NCBI GenBank assembly: GCA_036504595.1
Contig: DASXUX010000106.1
Location: 3,317-67,316, forward strand
DNA: 64,000 bases
Source: DASXUX01 sp036504595
Lineage (GTDB): Bacteria > Planctomycetota > SZUA-567 > H5-PLA8
Direction: 5' to 3'
In this document: piece by piece, positions 16,338 through 26,600 of the stretch
Layout of the letters: every line of letters starts with the position of its first letter
Numbering within the stretch: the first letter of the stretch is position 1
Notes under the pieces: model-generated
The model's database searches: none
Told to the model about the DNA's origin: nothing
Seen by the model: only the letters and a program-made list of their open reading frames with translations
Program-made: the position numbers and the translations under genes

Positions 16338-17780
16338 CTACCGCGAACCAGCCGTCTCGGTTTCGACCTGCGGACGGCTGGCAACACTGTTGCCGCACGT
16401 TCCACTCGCCCAGCGCGCGACGCAGAAGGCCAGCGCCAGCATGAACGCAAACGTGCCGCGCACGCCCGGCAACATCGGGTTCCCCAACGCCGCAAGCACC
16501 ACGGCTCCGCAGCCGGAACCCAAAGCAGCGAGCGCCAGCATGGCGCTCACGCGAGCGGCCGGGCTGGCGCTTGCTTCGAGCTTCGCGAAACTCAGATGCG
16601 CGCCGAAAATCCACGCACCGAAGACAAACAGCAGCGCTAGCAAGCCGGGCAAGCCCAGCTCCACGGCGGTCGTCTCCAGCAGCGAGAAACTGAAGCGTTC
16701 GTCGGATTCCATATCGTAAGCGGCTTCGTCATCGGTGCGGCGGCCGGGCTTCGGATAAGCGGTCGTGTGATAGAATCTGTTGACGCGTTCCTGATAGCGC
16801 CCTACGCCCACGCCTTTCAGCCACGTCGGCGGGCTTTGCTCGTCGCGCGGATTGCTCGGACACGAAAGCAAATCCAGTGCGGCCTGGTAGCGCCGCAGGC
16901 GCGCCGTAGGTTTCCGGTTGCCATCTTGATCGTCGGCGAAAAGAGCCGATCCGCGGGCGATGACCTTCATGTTTTCACGTGGCAACCGCGGCAGAACCAC
17001 GCAGATCAAACCGAGCAGCACGGCCAGCATCGTCAGCGCCGTCAGCCAGCGCCGCGCCGCCGCACACGCGCACGCTACGGCGAGAATTCCCGCGCACGCG
17101 CCCCACAGGCCGCTGGCGGCTAGCGTCACGCAGAGGGCCAGAACCGCGACCACGCCGGAGGCCCAGCGGACGATCGCGTTTGCATCCCAGAAGGCGACTG
17201 CAGCCGCGGCCGGCACGAGCAGCGCCACTTGAGCGCCGAACGCGGCGCGGTAGCCATACCAACCGGCGACCCGCACGGCGGTCGCGCCGCCTAGATCCTG
17301 CGTCTGGTTATCCGGATCGAACGGAATGCCTTGCGGCCCGGCATACTGTTTCAGCGCCAGGAGCACGCACGCGCCGAAGCTGGCGAGCAGGATGAGCGTG
17401 AGACGGCGGTACTCCGCTGCGTCCGCCGCGATATTTTCAAACACCCAGACCGCGAGCGTGCCGAAAAGCACGATGCTGAGCGCTGCTTTGGGCAGAATCG
17501 AACCTTCTCCGCCTGTGAGAACCGGCGAGAGCAGCGCCAGGCCGGCCCAGAACAGTGTCGCGGCCGGCGGAATCTTGAGACGCGCCCACGGCTTCTTCAT
17601 GGCAAGATCAACGCCCAGCAGCACGAGTAGGAGCGGCAGAAGAAAATCCAGCGGCGAGTAATACTGCGGACCCTTTGCGTGCAACAAACTTTCGAAATTG
17701 TAGACCAGTGGCATCAACGCGACGGTCGCGTACGCGAGGTACCGTCGCCACAACGGAGGATTTGAGTGAGTCTCGTCCAT
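16338..17780 (-). CDS. O-antigen ligase / Wzy-like polytopic membrane protein
   Basis: This 480-residue protein has about 12 predicted membrane segments and one large hydrophilic loop (about 285-365) containing the string VGVGRYQERVNRFY, where WaaL/Wzy family members carry their catalytic loop. Family members join polymeric glycan to lipid A core or polymerise repeat units at the outer face of the inner membrane. Sequence identity in this family is low, so the exact reaction is uncertain; an exopolysaccharide polymerase is equally possible. It is followed by a small membrane protein gene on the same strand. No other glycan-assembly genes are adjacent. Confidence 0.7.
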   Translation of the reverse strand: MDETHSNPPLWRRYLAYATVALMPLVYNFESLLHAKGPQYYSPLDFLLPLLLVLLGVDLAMKKPWARLKIPPAATLFWAGLALLSPVLTGGEGSILPKAALSIVLFGTLAVWVFENIAADAAEYRRLTLILLASFGACVLLALKQYAGPQGIPFDPDNQTQDLGGATAVRVAGWYGYRAAFGAQVALLVPAAAAVAFWDANAIVRWASGVVAVLALCVTLAASGLWGACAGILAVACACAAARRWLTALTMLAVLLGLICVVLPRLPRENMKVIARGSALFADDQDGNRKPTARLRRYQAALDLLSCPSNPRDEQSPPTWLKGVGVGRYQERVNRFYHTTAYPKPGRRTDDEAAYDMESDERFSFSLLETTAVELGLPGLLALLFVFGAWIFGAHLSFAKLEASASPAARVSAMLALAALGSGCGAVVLAALGNPMLPGVRGTFAFMLALAFCVARWASGTCGNSVASRPQVETETAGSR

Positions 17781-17845
17781 GCGCTCACCTTACCAACAGC
17801 TTAGTGCAAAAGAAAGTCTCGGGGAAAATCCGGGCCGAAACTTCT

Positions 17846-17989
17846 CACCGCAGAGGACGCGGAGGACGCGGAGGAACGAAAAGGTTCAGGCTTCAGAAGC
17901 TAGGGAACGCTTTACTTCACCCCGGGCTCTGAACCCTGAATCCTCTATCCTGCTGTCCTCCGCGCCCTCTGCGTCCTCCGCGGTTAGCC
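17846..17989. repeat. CGCAGAGGACGCGGAGG word-repeat hairpin
   Basis: Units accgcagaggacgcggagg at about 17849 are reverse-complemented by ctgcgtcctccgcggt at about 17969, with about 90 bases between. A single-sided copy lies at 19636-19672. The gap 17781-17990 contains no gene. Confidence 0.65.
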
Positions 17990-17990
17990 G

Positions 17991-18779
17991 TTACTCGCAG
18001 CCGCAACCCTTGCGTTCGACCTCAAAGCCGGCGGGCACACGGATTTCAGGCGCTGGCTTACTGGCGTAGCGTGGGCCGGTGTTGATGCCGGGAACGGCTT
18101 CGATTTCAGGACGATGCAGATCAACGATGACCGTTTCGCCAGTGGGAACAAAGGCTTCGTGTCCCGGGTTGAGGTACGAGAAAACCTGCGCAACGCCGGG
18201 CATGCGGGCCGCGATGTCGTCGGCGCGCGACTTCAGGCTCTCGTCCGGCAGATTGCCGTGCAGCACGATCAGACCATCGTAGGTGTCAACGTTGATCGCG
18301 AAGACCCAGGGACCGGTCGCGTCGTCGGCCGCGAGCGCCACTTTCACGCGCCGCGCCAGCGGGTCGGCTCCCGGCGGGATCAGTCCGATCGGCGGCATGT
18401 CGCGAGTGATCGGCAGCGGCGTATTGGAATCACTGACGCGGACGCGGTCGGACATGCGCCCGATTCGCACCGGATCGTCGATGCTCGGATCGTCCGATTC
18501 GAGATAGCTGAAGACGCGGCCTACGCCCAGCATCGCCCGCACTTTGTTCGCGACCATCAAGCGCTGCTGCGGCGTGCGGACCCAGCCGTGCAGAATGGCC
18601 AGATCCTTGTACGTGTCCACCGTGAGCAGCAGGTCGCGCGTGTCGGCGTCCGTTCGCAACTGCGCCTGGATGCGTTCGCCGAGTTTCGTGTCGGCAGCCG
18701 TGGAGGTGAGCCACTGCTGGCTTGCCCAGCAGTGCCCGCCCAGCAACAGTGCACTGCAAAGAATAAACGATGTTCGCAT
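17991..18779 (-). CDS. Exported protein with two BON-like domains, CGCE tail
   Basis: This 262-residue protein has a signal peptide (MRTSFILCSALLLGGHCWAS) and two BON-type modules: about 30-100 (RIQAQLRTDADTRDLLLTVDTYKDLAILHGWV) and about 145-220 (INVDTYDGLIVLHGNLPDES). BON domains are thought to bind membranes or lipids in the periplasm. The start at 18779 follows GAGGACTACGCTT. The protein ends in ERKGCGCE, as its upstream neighbour ends in DCGCGE, so a Cys-rich tail is shared. The neighbour is 14 bases away and paralogous; the two form an operon from a local duplication. Confidence 0.75.
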   Translation of the reverse strand: MRTSFILCSALLLGGHCWASQQWLTSTAADTKLGERIQAQLRTDADTRDLLLTVDTYKDLAILHGWVRTPQQRLMVANKVRAMLGVGRVFSYLESDDPSIDDPVRIGRMSDRVRVSDSNTPLPITRDMPPIGLIPPGADPLARRVKVALAADDATGPWVFAINVDTYDGLIVLHGNLPDESLKSRADDIAARMPGVAQVFSYLNPGHEAFVPTGETVIVDLHRPEIEAVPGINTGPRYASKPAPEIRVPAGFEVERKGCGCE

Positions 18780-18793
18780 AAGCGTAGTCCTCG

Positions 18794-19534
18794 CTATTCG
18801 CCGCAACCGCAGTCTTCTTGCACCGCCGTCGGAATGGGCGCGGGTTCCTCGGTGTTGGGCGCCGGCTGCACCAGATCGCGCGTCATCACTGGCGCAGGAA
18901 CGGTCTCGGCCATAAACGCCGATACGGTCGGCGTTACGCCGACATAGTTGAGCACCGCCTCCACGCCTGGCGTGTGCGCGGCAATGTCTTTGGCCTGCGG
19001 AACCAGCGCCGCGTCGTCAACGGTGCCATGCAGGATGATCAGGCCCTGATAACCGTCGACCTGAAATTCGAAGCGACTGAGAGCCGCAGCCGCAGACAGC
19101 CGCTGTTCAACGCGGCCGACCAGATTGAACGTGGAATCCATCGGCCCGCGGTCGGCGAAGCGCCGGAAATCCTGGTACGTGACCGCGACGTTTTGCGGAG
19201 CGTTGACGTTGCTCTCCTGCGGAGAGTTCATGTAATTATATACGAGGCGCACGCCGGACTCGCGGCGCAGCCGGTCGTTGATCACGTTGATCATGTCCTC
19301 GTTGGGCGCCGAACCATGCACGATGGCGAGCCCGCGATATAAGTCAACTTTGATGTTCGCGCCCTTAAAGAGCGGATCAGTGCGAAGATCGCGTTCGATT
19401 CTTTCCGATGTCGCCGGTGCTTCGTTCGTATTGGCATTGCCCGGCGCTGTTTCTTGAAGCTGCTGCGCGCCGGCGGCCGCCATCAGCGCTCCTGCCGCCA
19501 GCAGCACGAGCGTTCGAATTCCGTTGATGTCCAT
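18794..19534 (-). CDS. Exported protein with two BON-like domains, CGCGE tail
   Basis: This 246-residue paralogue of the following gene has a signal peptide (residues 1-23) and a low-complexity linker. The BON-like modules cover about 43-105 (NIKVDLYRGLAIVHGSAPNED) and about 135-200 (FQVDGYQGLIILHGTVDD). It ends in DCGCGE. AGGAG lies ten bases before the ATG. A periplasmic envelope-stability role is plausible from the family. The paired Cys-rich tails may bind metal or form disulfides. Confidence 0.75.
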   Translation of the reverse strand: MDINGIRTLVLLAAGALMAAAGAQQLQETAPGNANTNEAPATSERIERDLRTDPLFKGANIKVDLYRGLAIVHGSAPNEDMINVINDRLRRESGVRLVYNYMNSPQESNVNAPQNVAVTYQDFRRFADRGPMDSTFNLVGRVEQRLSAAAALSRFEFQVDGYQGLIILHGTVDDAALVPQAKDIAAHTPGVEAVLNYVGVTPTVSAFMAETVPAPVMTRDLVQPAPNTEEPAPIPTAVQEDCGCGE

Positions 19535-19635
19535 CGCTGCCGTCTCCTGTTACCCAGCCGGGTTTTCACACCGGCACGACGACATAGCTGCGAATGCAGG
19601 ACCAACGCTTCAACCGAATACGCGCGATATGAAGA

Positions 19636-19672
19636 GCACACCGCAGAGGACGCGGAGGAGGCAGAGGGGTTT
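19636..19672. repeat. CCGCAGAGGACGCGGAGG word repeat, single-sided
   Basis: A copy of the family at 17846-17989 with no opposing arm, in the 150-base gap between the BON operon and the DUF255 gene. No gene is seen in that gap. Confidence 0.5.
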
Positions 19673-19685
19673 AAGGTGTTGGCTC

Positions 19686-21623
19686 TCACTTTGGATTCTG
19701 TTTAGGCAGTTGCTCCGGGTGAAGCAGCAGTTGCGCCGACACGAGCGTTGCCGCATGTGGGCCGAAGGATTCGATCACTGAGCCGAAGGCGGCCAGAATA
19801 CGCTCAGCGGGTTCGCGGAATTCAGCGCCCTTGGTCGAGGGGTCCAGAGTCGCGCACGCCAAGGCAGCCAGTCCGTTTCCTGAAGGTTCGGCGGTATCCT
19901 GGCTGAGCTTCAGGTTCCACGATAGGCCCGCCAGTTCGGGCTTTCCGCAACGATCGAAGCAGCCGCCGGCCTGCTGGTCCCAGAAGTTGCTGAACACGCG
20001 CCGCAGGCTGGCCTCCGCCGCATCCCGGAATTCCTTCTGCTGCGTGGCCTGAAAGGCGATCGCGCAAGCGTACGCGAGGGCCGCTTCGTCTTGTTGCAGG
20101 AAGACTGGCGGCTGCGCGGCTTCCGGGCCCAGCACGTGAGCGATGCCGGTCATTCCGGTCGCGTTCTTCACAAGGGTTTTCTCGAGCAGCATGCGGAGAG
20201 CTTTGCTGCCGCGATCGGTCAGGTCGGAGCGGTTGAAGGCGCGCCCTGCCGTCATCAGCGCAGCCGACATGAGCGCGTTGGAATCGACGTAAACGCTGCG
20301 GTCGATCGCAGGCGCTTTCCGTGCCGTTCGCGCGGCCGCCAGAGCCGTGCGAATGCCTTGCAGTCGGCGCGTGGCTTTGTCCGGCGTCATTCCGCAGCGT
20401 TGTGCGGCCTGCTCGATCGGCAGCGCATCAAACAAAACGTTGCGATACGGCGCGGTAAGAGGCAGGTCGCCGAGTTCCCCGATGTCGTAGACCACTTTCG
20501 CCAGCCGGCAGTCCTCGTCATCCCGCAGCACGGATTCGACTTCTCTGACGGTCCACGTGCAGAAATGGCCGTCGTCCAGATCGCTGTTTCCGCCCGCCTG
20601 GGACCCGAAGAACAACCCATCGCCGGCGTCCATCGTTCCCATCCAGAACGCCAGCGTCTCTTCGGCCGCGCGGCGGTAACGCTCCTCTTGGGTCAGCGAC
20701 CATGCCTGCGCGAGCACACCGATCATCTCAGCGTTTGTGCCGAGCACTTTTTCAAAGCGCGGCACGCGCCAAAGTCCATCGGTGCTGCAACGGTAGAAGC
20801 CGCCTTCGAGCGGGTCGTAGATTCCGCCGCGCAGCATGGCGTCGAGCACCGCCGTCGCGGACTCCAGACTGCGTTTGTCCCGCGTGCGCGCGTAATGCTC
20901 GAGCGACAACGCCAAGGCGCGCGGGGCGGGAAAAAGGCCGGCGTGCGCGGGCGCCGCGCCTGATTGCAGCCGCAGCATCTCGTTCAGCCGCGGCAGAACC
21001 CGTTGGAGCAGATCCCCTGGCACATCGCCGCTCGTCGTTTCTTTTTCGCGCGCTTTGCAGATGGCGGCATCGAGCTGTCCGGCCTGCTCGACCAGGTCGC
21101 TGCGGTTCTCACGCCACGCTGCCGAAAGCCGCTGAAGTGTGCTCTTAAGCCCCTGCCGTTGCGTCAGCGGGTCTTCTTCGGCCGACAGAAACGTGCCGGC
21201 GAAGAACACGCGGCCTTCGGGCGTGAGCACCGCGCAGAGCGGCAGGCCGCGGCTGGACTGGAGCGCCTGCAAAGCCTGCTGCAATCGGATTTCAATATCG
21301 GGCCGGTGGTCGCGATCAAGACGGACGGCGACATAATCTTCATTGATGCGGGTGGCGACAACCTCATCGCTGAACGTGGTCCGTTCCATTGCGCGTCCGC
21401 GCGGACAGCAGTTGCAGGTGACGAATAGAAAAATCGGCTTGGATTGGCGCTGCGCCTCAGCCAAAGCTTCCGCTCCGAACGTCCGCCAGCGGATCACGCC
21501 GCTGTCGTGCAGCAGCGCCGGATCGGCCAGCGTGGGCGCGAAGGGCTCGGCCTTCTGCCCAGGCAGAGTCCCAGCGTGAATCGCGAACGTGACGCATACT
21601 ACCGAAAGCACGATCTTGCACAT
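19686..21623 (-). CDS. Exported DUF255 / thioredoxin-fold protein (YyaL/SPATA20-like)
   Basis: This 645-residue protein has a signal-like N-terminus, an N-terminal thioredoxin-like DUF255 domain (about 42-150: IRWRTFGAEALAEAQ, KPIFLFVTCNCCPRG, DEVVATRINEDYVAVRLDRD) and a long (alpha/alpha) barrel of the six-hairpin type (about 210-625). In the usual family the redox-like motif is CHWCH; here it reads CNCCPRG, so the Cys pair is kept but rearranged. Cellular homologues have no proven enzyme activity. The signal peptide makes a periplasmic location likely, which is less common for the family. The ribosome-binding site is weak. Confidence 0.8.
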   Translation of the reverse strand: MCKIVLSVVCVTFAIHAGTLPGQKAEPFAPTLADPALLHDSGVIRWRTFGAEALAEAQRQSKPIFLFVTCNCCPRGRAMERTTFSDEVVATRINEDYVAVRLDRDHRPDIEIRLQQALQALQSSRGLPLCAVLTPEGRVFFAGTFLSAEEDPLTQRQGLKSTLQRLSAAWRENRSDLVEQAGQLDAAICKAREKETTSGDVPGDLLQRVLPRLNEMLRLQSGAAPAHAGLFPAPRALALSLEHYARTRDKRSLESATAVLDAMLRGGIYDPLEGGFYRCSTDGLWRVPRFEKVLGTNAEMIGVLAQAWSLTQEERYRRAAEETLAFWMGTMDAGDGLFFGSQAGGNSDLDDGHFCTWTVREVESVLRDDEDCRLAKVVYDIGELGDLPLTAPYRNVLFDALPIEQAAQRCGMTPDKATRRLQGIRTALAAARTARKAPAIDRSVYVDSNALMSAALMTAGRAFNRSDLTDRGSKALRMLLEKTLVKNATGMTGIAHVLGPEAAQPPVFLQQDEAALAYACAIAFQATQQKEFRDAAEASLRRVFSNFWDQQAGGCFDRCGKPELAGLSWNLKLSQDTAEPSGNGLAALACATLDPSTKGAEFREPAERILAAFGSVIESFGPHAATLVSAQLLLHPEQLPKQNPK

Positions 21624-21673
21624 GGGCCGCTAGTTTCTTTCCCACAGCGGAGAATGCAAAGCGAAAACGAGTC

Positions 21674-22048
21674 GGGTGCCACGCTTGTGTTCGCGCCTTG
21701 GCGCGGACTCAAGCCGTTCCCTTCCGTCTTGCGGACCTCTCACCCACCTCTCCGCCCTGTAAAATAATGCACATGTGGTGGTGGCACGTTTGTGTTCGCG
21801 CGTCCCTTTGCGCGAACTCAAGCGTGCCTTCCCAGCACTGTCTCCTGTCCAAGAGTGCACATGTGGCGATTCCTCTCCCTTTCCTCACCGTCCATACCGT
21901 CCACCTCGTCCATGCCACGCTGCCTGAACGCTTTCCCTGTCCAAAACTGCACCTGTGCGTTGTACCGCAGGCATCCTCGCCTGCCCTCCGTCTCGTCGTG
22001 CGGGCGTCTCGCCCGCTTCCCCGCTCTGTAGAAAAGTGCACTTGTGCA
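21674..22048. repeat. Four-unit ~90-bp array: 21-bp CTGT-N7-TGCAC-N-TGTG motif with GC-rich hairpin spacers
   Basis: A 21-base motif occurs at 21757-21777, 21845-21865, 21937-21957 and 22026-22046, with the CTGT and TGCACNTGTG blocks always 11 bases start to start. The repeat intervals are 88, 92 and 89 bases. The intervening 67-71 bases differ from one another, but several contain palindromes: the GTGGCACG repeat (21674-21716 and 21781-21827), gcaggcatcctcgcctgc at 21970-21987, and gcgggcgtctcgcccgc at about 22001. Short frames run through it in most phases but none looks like a protein. The array fills the gap between the DUF255 gene and the RND adaptor gene. Confidence 0.6.
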
Positions 22049-22119
22049 TAACCCTAATCCATCGATCGTCAAAGAACGCTTCAGTACCGAAAGAGTATCT
22101 CACCATACCCACAATAACT

Positions 22120-22185
22120 ATGACGATCCAATCGCCAAAATGTTGTAAATATTTTCGTATTTATTTTAGCTAATTAATTGTAGGT
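22120..22185 (+). promoter_or_regulatory. AT-rich upstream region of the RND pump operon
   Basis: About 65 bases of markedly AT-rich DNA (ttgtaaatattttcg, then ttattttagctaattaattg) stand out from the GC-rich surroundings about 115 bases before the adaptor gene. This is the likely promoter zone, but no single -35/-10 pair is convincing. Confidence 0.35.
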
Positions 22186-22300
22186 CTGCGGTCCTCCACA
22201 GGTTTCCCTATCTCCCACGTTTGGATCACCGTTTGCAACTATCGCCACGCGCGAAAACGACGGCCGTTTCGCCCAGAACGTGGCCGCGCGAGTCGACAAT

Positions 22301-23632
22301 ATGGAAGTTGCACGACCACGCCCAGCAAGCCTGCTCAACGCTTCAATACTGTTCGCTGTCCTGACCTGCGTTGGCTGCGGCAAAAGCCAGAGTGCTCAAT
22401 CCAAAAAACCACCGCCAACTGTGACCGTCGCCGCGCCTGTGCGGCGGGCGGTCAACGTCTACCGCCAGTACGTCGGCCAGCTTGCCTCGCCACAAACGGT
22501 GGATTTGCGCGCCCGCGTGGACGGTTTCATAAAGGAAATCAACTACGCCGACGGATCCATCGTGAAGGCCGACACGTTGATGTTCGTGATCGATCCGGCT
22601 CCCTATGAGGTCACCCTTCAGAGCGCCAACGCGCAGCTTCAGGTCGCCGAAGCCGCTTTGCTTCAGGCCAAAAATGCCAAAGACATCGAAGTAAATAGAG
22701 CCAATGTGGCAAAAGCCGAGGCCGGGTTGCGGAATTCCCAGCAGAAAGTAAAAGACAATCAAGTCGCCTTTTCTGAAGGCGCCGTGCCGCGTGAGCAGCT
22801 CGACAACGCGATCGCCGCCGAACGACAGGACGCCGCGGCCGTAGAGTCCGCCAAGGCGAGCCTGACTCAGTCCGAAGCCGATTATCAAACCCGGGCCGCA
22901 CAGGCCGAAGCGCAGGTTGCCGTCAGCCGCGCGGCGGTGGCAACGGCGCAACTCAATCTTGGCTACACCCGCGTCACCGCGCCAATCACCGGGCGAGCCG
23001 GCATTTCGCAGGTGCATAAAGGTTCGCTGGTGCAGGCGGCACAAGGAACGCTGCTGGCTACTATTTCGCAGACGGATCCGGTCTGGGTCTATTTCTCAAT
23101 CAGCGAACGGGAAGAGTTCCAGCTCCACAAACTGCACGAGGAAAAGAAGCTGGGTGGACTGGGCGAAGTTCCAGCCCAGATGGTTCTCGCGGACGGCAGT
23201 CTCTATCCCGAAGCGGGCGTGATCAGCGCCGCTGACCGCGCGCTCGATCCGAACACAGGAACCCTGACGTTGCGGGCGGATTTTCCAAACCCGGATCAAT
23301 TCCTGCGGCCGGGCAACTACGCGAAGGTGCGCATACTCACCGAGAAGATCGCCGATGCGCTGCTGGTGCCGGCGGCGGCGATCGGCACCGATCAGGCGGG
23401 TGCCTTCGTGCTGGTCGTCAGCGCTGACGAGAGGGTCGAGCGGCGTTCGGTGCAGACCGGCGTCACTGAAGGCGAAATGCTCCAGATCACACACGGCCTG
23501 ACGGGGCCAGAACGGATCATTACGAACGGCCAACAACGTGCGCGGCCCGGGGCAAAGGTGACGCCGGTTCCAGAGGCCGCACCAGAAAAACCAGACACCA
23601 GGCCACCCGACCACCAGACCACCAACCCGTGA
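22301..23632 (+). CDS. RND efflux membrane-fusion (periplasmic adaptor) lipoprotein
   Basis: This protein of about 443 residues begins with a lipoprotein-like signal (LFAVLTCVGCGK). It then shows the MFP order: barrel-sandwich half (VDLRARVDGFIKEINYADGS), coiled-coil hairpin of about 100 residues rich in Ala/Gln/Glu, second lipoyl half (ARVTAP-like region YTRVTAPITGRAGIS), beta-barrel and membrane-proximal domain. It should link the inner-membrane RND pump encoded ten bases downstream to an outer-membrane channel. No TolC gene accompanies it; only a TolC fragment exists at 37.7 kb. The start at 22301 gives a sensible signal length; a GTG seven codons upstream is possible. The last codons (TRPPDHQTTNP) are encoded by a word repeat of the GGTGTCTGG family. 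Confidence 0.9.
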   Translation: MEVARPRPASLLNASILFAVLTCVGCGKSQSAQSKKPPPTVTVAAPVRRAVNVYRQYVGQLASPQTVDLRARVDGFIKEINYADGSIVKADTLMFVIDPAPYEVTLQSANAQLQVAEAALLQAKNAKDIEVNRANVAKAEAGLRNSQQKVKDNQVAFSEGAVPREQLDNAIAAERQDAAAVESAKASLTQSEADYQTRAAQAEAQVAVSRAAVATAQLNLGYTRVTAPITGRAGISQVHKGSLVQAAQGTLLATISQTDPVWVYFSISEREEFQLHKLHEEKKLGGLGEVPAQMVLADGSLYPEAGVISAADRALDPNTGTLTLRADFPNPDQFLRPGNYAKVRILTEKIADALLVPAAAIGTDQAGAFVLVVSADERVERRSVQTGVTEGEMLQITHGLTGPERIITNGQQRARPGAKVTPVPEAAPEKPDTRPPDHQTTNP

Positions 23633-23641
23633 GGCGAGCTG

Positions 23642-26600
23642 ATGTTCTCCAAGTTCTTCATCGAACGCCCCATCCTCGCCAATGTCATCGCGGTCGTGAC
23701 GGTGATCATGGGGCTGGTGGCGCTTTATGCGTTGCCCGTTGAACAATTTCCGAACATCACGCCGCCGACGGTGCTGGTGACGACGACGTACCCGGGGGCA
23801 AGCCCGGAAGTCGTGGCCAGCACAGTCGCGCAGCCGATCGAGCAGCAGGTCAACGGCGTCGAAAACATGATGTACATGTCTTCCACTTCGGCGGCCAACG
23901 GGAGCTACTCGCTGACGATCACCTTCAACATCGGCACGGACACAAACACCGCGCAGATTCTGGTCCAGAATCGCGTGGCCGTCGCGCTGCCGCAATTGCC
24001 GACCGAAGTGCAGCTTCAAGGAGTGACGACCAAGAAACAATCCACGTCCATCGTCATGTTTGTCGTGTTGAGCTCGCCCAACGGCACGTACGATGAATTG
24101 TTCCTCAACAACTTTGCGTCGATCAACATTTCTGACGAACTGAGCCGTATTCCGGGTGTCGGCGACGTTAGAAACGTCCCGGGCAACAGCTACAGCATGC
24201 GCGTCTGGTTGAATGCAGACGAGATGAAATCGCATGGTGTCAGCGCACAAGACGTGATCAACGCCATCCGCCAGCAGAACGCTCAGGTTGCAGCCGGCCA
24301 GATCGGCCAGCCGCCGGGACCACCGGGGCAGGTGTTTCAGTTCACAGTACAGACGTTGGGCCGGCTGAGCGATCCGGCCCAGTTTGAAAACATCGTCCTC
24401 AAAACGGCGCCGCCAAGTCAGGCCGCACAACAGACCGCCCCGTCGGGCGTGCCCGTCAATTCTGGCGTCAATGCCGGCCGGATCACGCGGCTGAAGGACG
24501 TCGCTCGCATCGAGTTGGGCGGGCAGACATACGACCAATTCTTCCAGCTCAACGGCAAGCCCGCCGCCGGCATAGCCATCTCGCAATTGCCTGGCGCCAA
24601 CGCGCTGGACATCGCCAAACGCATTCGCGCTCGAATGGAAGAGCTGAAGCGCACCTTTCCAGCCGGCGTGACGTACAAAATCCCGTTCGATACCACCCTG
24701 TTCGTCGCGCAAGCCGTCAGCGACGTGTACTGGACTTTGTTTGAAGCCGGCCTGCTGGTGCTGGCGGTCATTGTTCTCTTCCTGCAAGACTGGCGAGCCG
24801 TGCTCGTTCCCGCCACGACGATTCCCGTCACCATCATCGGCACGTTCATCGCGATGGCGGCGCTGGGCTTCACGGTCAACATGCTCACGCTCTTCGGAAT
24901 CATCTTGGCGATCGGTATCGTGATCGACGACGCGATCGTCATTGTTGAAGCTGCCGCGCACAACATCGAACGCGGAATGAACTCCAAAGATGCCGCGATT
25001 CACGCGATGGACGAACTGCTCGGACCGATTATCGGGATTACGCTGGTGCTGATGGCCGTGTTCATCCCCGCCGCGTTTCTATCGGGCATCACCGGGCAGC
25101 TTTACCGCCAGTTCGCGTTGACGATTGCAGCCACGGCCCTCATCAGCGCCATCAACGCCGTGACACTGAAGCCGACGCAATGCGCGCAATGGCTGCGCCT
25201 GCCGAATCCGCGAAAAAACATCGTGTTTCGGGTCTTCAACATCGGCTACGAATGGGTCGAGACGCGCTATCTGCATACGCTGCATTGGACCGTTCAGCAC
25301 ATCGGGATGATGCTGGTTGCCTTCGCATTTTTCCTGGCTGCCGCGATCGGGATGTACCTGTCGCTCCCGGCGGGCTTCTTGCCAGTGGACGACCAGGGCT
25401 ATGCGATTGTGTCGGCGCTGCTGCCGGACGCCGCCTCCCTGGAACGAACGCGCCAGGTCACGGACCGCATCAACCGGATCATTGATGAGACGCCCGGCGT
25501 CGCAACGCACGTCTCCATTGGCGGCAATTCCATCTTGGATGGCTCCGCGATTCCAAACGCGGCAACGTTCTTCGTGCAGTTCAAACCGTGGGACAAGCGT
25601 ACCCGGCGTGAGGAAAGCCTCGATGGAATCCTGGCGAACTTGCGCGGCGAGTTCGCAAAGATCGAGGAGGCCATCGTCGTCGTCTTTCCGCCGCCAGCGA
25701 TCCGCGGCTTGGGCGTAGCGGGCGGATTTCAGATGGTGCTCGAAGATCACCGTGGCGCCAACATCACGCAACTGGCCAACGTGGCCGCTGCGCTGGTCGA
25801 TGAGGGCAACGCGCGGTCCGATCTCGCATCCTTGACGACGACGTTTCGAGCGAATGTGCCGCAGATTTACGTCGATGTGGACCGGGAGAAAGCAGAGGTC
25901 CTCAACGTGCCGCTCGATGGCGTGTTCGCGACGCTGGGGGCCTATCTAGGCTCCACTTTCGTCAACAACTTCAATAAGTTCGGACGCACGTTTCAGGTTC
26001 GCGTGCAAGGGCAGCCGGAATTCAGAACCAAGCCGGAGGACATCGAGAATCTGAATGTCGCAAACAAAAATGGCGGCATGGTCCCGCTGGGTACGCTCGC
26101 CTCCGTTGAACACCGCGCCGGACCGCAGGTCATCAACCGCTACAATCTTTATCCTTCGGCGGCGATCAACGGTCAGGCCGCGCCCGGGTTCAGTTCCGGC
26201 CAGGCGCTCACGACAATGGAACAACTCGCGGCCAACGCGCTTCCCTCAGGCTTCGGCTTTGACTGGACCGGCATGTCCTATCAGGAAAAACAAGCCAGCG
26301 GCCAGGCTTTCTATGCTTTCGGCTTTGCGATCATGCTCGTCTACCTGGTGCTCGCCGCGCAGTACGAAAGCCTGACCAGCCCCGCAGCCGTGATCAGCGT
26401 CGTGCCGGTGGCGCTGCTCGGCGCCGCTCTGGCCGCGGCGTTGCGCGGCATCGATAATAACGTTTACGTGCAGATCGGGATCGTGCTGATCATCGCCTTG
26501 GCCAGCAAGAACGCAATTCTCGTCGTGGACTATGCGCGTGAACTGCGGGCGCAGGGCAAGAGCATTCGCGACGCCGCCGTGGAGGCCGGCCACCGCAGAT

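Noticed and set aside
21674..22048. CRISPR array
   Set aside because: The repeat is only 21 bases and diverged between copies, spacers are 67-71 bases and palindromic, and no cas gene is near.
21698..22051. Short frames in all phases over the 90-bp array
   Set aside because: They overlap each other on both strands and their sequences only mirror the DNA repeat; no ribosome-binding site or domain.
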